A DNA stretch of 64,000 nucleotides. Origin: CAYJDG01 sp964368875. GTDB lineage: Bacteria > Pseudomonadota > Alphaproteobacteria > Micavibrionales > Micavibrionaceae. A program made the translations under genes and the position numbers. Location: contig CAYJDG010000005.1 of assembly GCA_964368875.1 (NCBI GenBank), positions 8,071-72,070 on the forward strand, in the 5' to 3' direction. Numbering within the stretch: position 1 is the first letter of the stretch; every line of letters starts with the position of its first letter. Under the pieces are notes generated by a model. The model worked only from the letters and a program-made list of their open reading frames with translations. It was not told where the DNA came from and searched no databases. This document shows positions 61,367 through 64,000 of this stretch, one piece after another.

Positions 61367-61834
61367 TTAGGGGCGGGCAAGCTCATTTCCGAAAACGCGA
61401 TGATGAACGGTATCGCCTGCTTTCAAGCCCAGTTTTTTGGCCATTCCGCCATTAATTTCAAGGCCTGCCTTCACCGGGCCGCCCGATTTTATGATGGCGC
61501 GGCTTTGTGGTTCGGCCATGGGGTGAATGAGGGTGATGAGCCCTTTCTCGTCAATAAAGAGCATATCGAGGGGAATCAGGGTGTCCTTCATCCAAAAGGC
61601 CGTCGAAATGGACGAATCGTAGATGAACAACATCCCGTTCCGCTCCGGTAACGACGCCCGGTTCATCAGACCCCGCGCCCGCGACTGATCATCGCGTGCG
61701 ATTTCAACTTGAAAGGTGGCGGGCTTGTGCCCTTTACCCGTAATCGTCAATTCCTCGGTCTGCGCCGCGGTTTGCCCGGTTGCACAGGCCATCAGCAATC
61801 CGGTCATCATCAGCGCAAAAATCAAATTTTTCAT
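61367..61834 (-). CDS. DUF192 lipoprotein
   Basis: This 155-residue protein has a lipoprotein signal (MKNLIFALMMTGLLMAC with lipobox LMAC, Cys17) and a DUF192 domain: FQVEIARDDQSRARGLMNRASLPERNGMLFIYD, FWMKDTLIPLDMLFID and GGMAKKLGLKAGDTVH. The family is of unknown function. It overlaps the hydrolase gene by 4 bp. Confidence 0.9.
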   Translation of the reverse strand: MKNLIFALMMTGLLMACATGQTAAQTEELTITGKGHKPATFQVEIARDDQSRARGLMNRASLPERNGMLFIYDSSISTAFWMKDTLIPLDMLFIDEKGLITLIHPMAEPQSRAIIKSGGPVKAGLEINGGMAKKLGLKAGDTVHHRVFGNELARP

Positions 61835-62658
61835 TTTTCTACGGCTTCCTTCAGAAATTTCATCACATCCTGCTCGGCATCGAAATCATAGACATTCGTA
61901 TGCCCAGCCCTTTGATAAACGATCTTGGTCTTAGGTTGGTTCGCCAGTTCGTATAACGCGAGCCCGGAGGCATAGGATACCACCTCGTCTTCGCCTGCTA
62001 AAAGGAAAAGGACAGGGGCTTTAACCTTGCCGATTTTAAGATCGCTGCGGTACGGATCGCGCATAATCAATCCAATCCACGGAACAAATGGGAAGACGCT
62101 TTGTGCCACGCTCACAGCCGATTTAAAGGGCACTTCTAGGATGATCGCACTCACGTCATGGCGTGTGGCCATCTCGATTGCCACAGCGGTACCCAGAGAT
62201 TCCCCATATAGCACGAGAGGATGGCTATTATAGTTTGCTTCAATCCACCTTATATATGCCTCTGCGTCCTTATAGAGGCCCCACTCCGATGGCTTGACTG
62301 TTCTGTTGGAAAATCCGCGGTACTCGGCAAGAAGGACACCATAGCCCCTCTCGCGCAAACCGCGCGTTCTAAAGGCTACCCATGCTGGATGATTAGCATT
62401 GCCATGAAACAGCAGTAACAGCGGCATACCCTTCTCAGGGGCATGGAAATATCCTGTTAGGCTGACCTTATCTTCTGTCTCGATTGTCACTGGTTTAAAA
62501 TCAGCTTCAAGCTCTTTCACCGAAACACCGGAAGGCGGGAAATACATCAGTTCCGTCTGGCGTGAGTAAAGTATGCTCGTGAAGGTCGCGATCCCGATTA
62601 GGACAGCGCATAATGCGATAAACACAAGGCGCAGAAGCCGGTAACGCAGGCTAGGCAT
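61831..62658 (-). CDS. Alpha/beta hydrolase, membrane-anchored
   Basis: This 275-residue protein starts with a membrane helix (about residues 8-30) and has an alpha/beta hydrolase domain: LLFHGNANHPAWVAFRTRGL, nucleophile Ser in LYGESLGTAVAIE, Asp in AGEDEVVSY and His in RAGHTNVYDFDAE. It is of the ABHD13/Bem46 type; substrate unknown. The start at 62658 lies inside the end of the ABC transporter gene (8-bp overlap). Confidence 0.88.
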   Translation of the reverse strand: MPSLRYRLLRLVFIALCAVLIGIATFTSILYSRQTELMYFPPSGVSVKELEADFKPVTIETEDKVSLTGYFHAPEKGMPLLLLFHGNANHPAWVAFRTRGLRERGYGVLLAEYRGFSNRTVKPSEWGLYKDAEAYIRWIEANYNSHPLVLYGESLGTAVAIEMATRHDVSAIILEVPFKSAVSVAQSVFPFVPWIGLIMRDPYRSDLKIGKVKAPVLFLLAGEDEVVSYASGLALYELANQPKTKIVYQRAGHTNVYDFDAEQDVMKFLKEAVEK

Positions 62659-64000
62659 GGCCCAGCAACCCGGCTTTGTACATACGCGCATAAGGGCCTT
62701 CGCGCTCCAGCAGGGCCGCGTGGGTCCCCTGCTCTGCGATATTGCCCTTATCGAGCACGATGATCTGGTCAGCGTGCTGTACGGTCGATAGGCGGTGCGC
62801 GATCACCAGTGTCGTGCGGTCTTTCTGCAATTCATTGAAGGTCTGCTGAACCAGGCGCTCGGACTCGTTATCCAGTGCCGACGTCGCTTCATCCAGTAGC
62901 AGGATCGGCGCATTGCGCAAAATGGCACGGGCCAGAGCAATCCGTTGGCGTTGACCACCGGAGAGGCGCACGCCGTTTTCTCCAACCATGGTAAGGAAAC
63001 CTTCCGGCATCCGCAGGATGAAATCCTCTGCCGCAGCAGCTTTGGCCGCCGCCTTGACCTGCGCGTCGGTCGCATCCTTCAGGCCATAGGCAATGTTATT
63101 CGCAACCGTATCGTCAAAAATCGTCACATCCTGCGACACAAGTGCCATTGCGTTGCGCAACGACGCAACAGTCACGTCACGAATATCGATCCCATCGATT
63201 TTGACCGCGCCGCTCTGCGGATCATAAAAACGCAAAATCAGGTTTAAAATCGTGCTTTTTCCGCTGCCAGACGCTCCAACCAGGGCGGTCGTTTTACCTG
63301 CCGGTACGGTAAAGCTGATCCCGTTAAGCGCCTTGATTTCATCATCGGGATTATATTCAAACGAAATATTTTCAAAGCGAATTTCCGGCTTCGTGACGCT
63401 CAAGGTCTGCGCACCCGCCTTGTCAAAAATCGTCGGCTTGAATGATTGCATTTCCAGCACGCGTTCCGCCGCACCGATCCCAAGCTGGAATGAATTGTTC
63501 AGCTTCGCCAGTTTCTTCATCGGTTCATATGCCAGTGAGAAAGCGGCAATGAATGACAACAAGCCACCGGGCGAGAGTTGCCCATCCGCAATCCGGTAGC
63601 CGCCATAGACGATGATGAAAAAGACCACGAGGCCGACCAGAATTTCATTGATCGGTGTCGAGAGCGACCCAATACGTGTCGCCTTGATGTTCAGATTGCG
63701 CACGGTCGTAACCGCATGTCCGGCTTTTTGCCGTTCGAACTCTTCCATGCCATAGGCCTGCACCTGCCGGATGCCCTGGAAAATTTGCGTCAAAACCCCT
63801 GATAAATTGGCTGTTTCGCCCTGTATCGACTTGGAGACTTTGCGCAAACGCCGCCCCAGAATAACCACCAGACCTGAGGCAAGCGGAAATACGACCATCG
63901 TGATCAGGGTCAATTTCCAATCCTGAAAGATCATCACACCAATCAGGAAAACGAGCGTCAAAAGGTTGCTGCCGATGCCGATAAACGAGTCCGAGACCGC
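62651..64000 (-). CDS. MsbA-like ABC transporter (5' end beyond window)
   Basis: This half-transporter carries the second half of its membrane domain and a complete ATPase domain: Walker A GASGSGKST, Q-loop LVSQDVTIFDD, signature LSGGQRQR, Walker B ILLLDEATSAL and H-loop VIAHRLS. The first codons lie outside the window; the frame runs open to 64000. The layout is that of MsbA/LmrA-type exporters, probably of lipid A-core or a related lipid. The C-terminus overlaps the hydrolase gene. Confidence 0.92.
   Translation of the reverse strand, partial: AVSDSFIGIGSNLLTLVFLIGVMIFQDWKLTLITMVVFPLASGLVVILGRRLRKVSKSIQGETANLSGVLTQIFQGIRQVQAYGMEEFERQKAGHAVTTVRNLNIKATRIGSLSTPINEILVGLVVFFIIVYGGYRIADGQLSPGGLLSFIAAFSLAYEPMKKLAKLNNSFQLGIGAAERVLEMQSFKPTIFDKAGAQTLSVTKPEIRFENISFEYNPDDEIKALNGISFTVPAGKTTALVGASGSGKSTILNLILRFYDPQSGAVKIDGIDIRDVTVASLRNAMALVSQDVTIFDDTVANNIAYGLKDATDAQVKAAAKAAAAEDFILRMPEGFLTMVGENGVRLSGGQRQRIALARAILRNAPILLLDEATSALDNESERLVQQTFNELQKDRTTLVIAHRLSTVQHADQIIVLDKGNIAEQGTHAALLEREGPYARMYKAGLLGHA

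Overview
This window is chromosomal DNA of an alphaproteobacterium. The indicators are a split ATP synthase b/b' pair with the Fo genes kept apart from F1, popZ next to valS, an NDUFS4-like complex I subunit, an ECF sigma factor with an NrsF/DUF1109 membrane partner, the envC-ctpA-divergent deacetylase-rppH block and the yebC-ruvCAB-ybgC-tolQRAB cluster. The genus cannot be fixed from sequence reading alone. Most of the window is dense, GC-moderate core genome with short spacers. Four tRNA genes (Cys, Asn, Arg, Pro) and a candidate 6S RNA are present. A run of 100 N at 34710-34809 interrupts gapA.

Layout. 1-8.4 kb: tail of a DsbA-like protein, smc, two unknown membrane-anchored proteins on the opposite strand, then atpI-atpB-atpE-atpF'-atpF with a terminator. 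A small copy of the smc 3' end sits just before atpI, so the two unknown genes look like a later insertion. 8.4-9.7 kb: a compact arsenic operon (arsR, DUF6428, arsC) with a palindromic operator and a probable leaderless arsR message. 9.8-17.4 kb: proA, nadD, rsfS, rlmH, then cell-envelope genes (EnvC-like, CtpA, divergent deacetylase) and rppH. 17.4-24.4 kb, minus strand: the Tol system, a YbgC thioesterase, RuvABC and YebC; no pal gene follows tolB. 24.4-30.5 kb: a response regulator with a partner of unknown function, a possible AlgF-like secreted protein, a lipid kinase, two metallophosphoesterases, 5-formyl-THF cyclo-ligase, 6S RNA and zapA. 30.7-40.6 kb: carbon metabolism (tkt, gapA, fba) interleaved with an AT-rich orphan gene, an exonuclease, FadL, a FecR-domain protein, a winged-helix regulator and rpmE, then a two-gene unknown module. 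40.7-46.8 kb, minus strand: valS, popZ, tolC and a PIMT-like methyltransferase. 46.9-49.3 kb: tRNA-Cys with a duplicated 3' fragment, a DUF3592 membrane protein, tRNA-Asn and a tandem-TerD protein. 49.3-52.65 kb: an apparent Zur-controlled zinc uptake operon lacking an ATPase gene. 52.7-64 kb: rhodanese, a large RTX protein, tRNA-Arg, NDUFS4, sigma factor/NrsF, reverse transsulfuration (CBS and cystathionine lyase), DUF817, tRNA-Pro, DUF192 lipoprotein, a hydrolase and an MsbA-like ABC transporter cut by the window edge.

The most unusual places are the zinc operon with its His/Cys-rich small protein, the AT-rich orphan at 32796-33557, the scar-like duplications beside smc and tRNA-Cys, and several unknown gene pairs. 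No CRISPR array, insertion sequence, prophage or clear defence island was found. Functions below rest on motif recognition without database searches.
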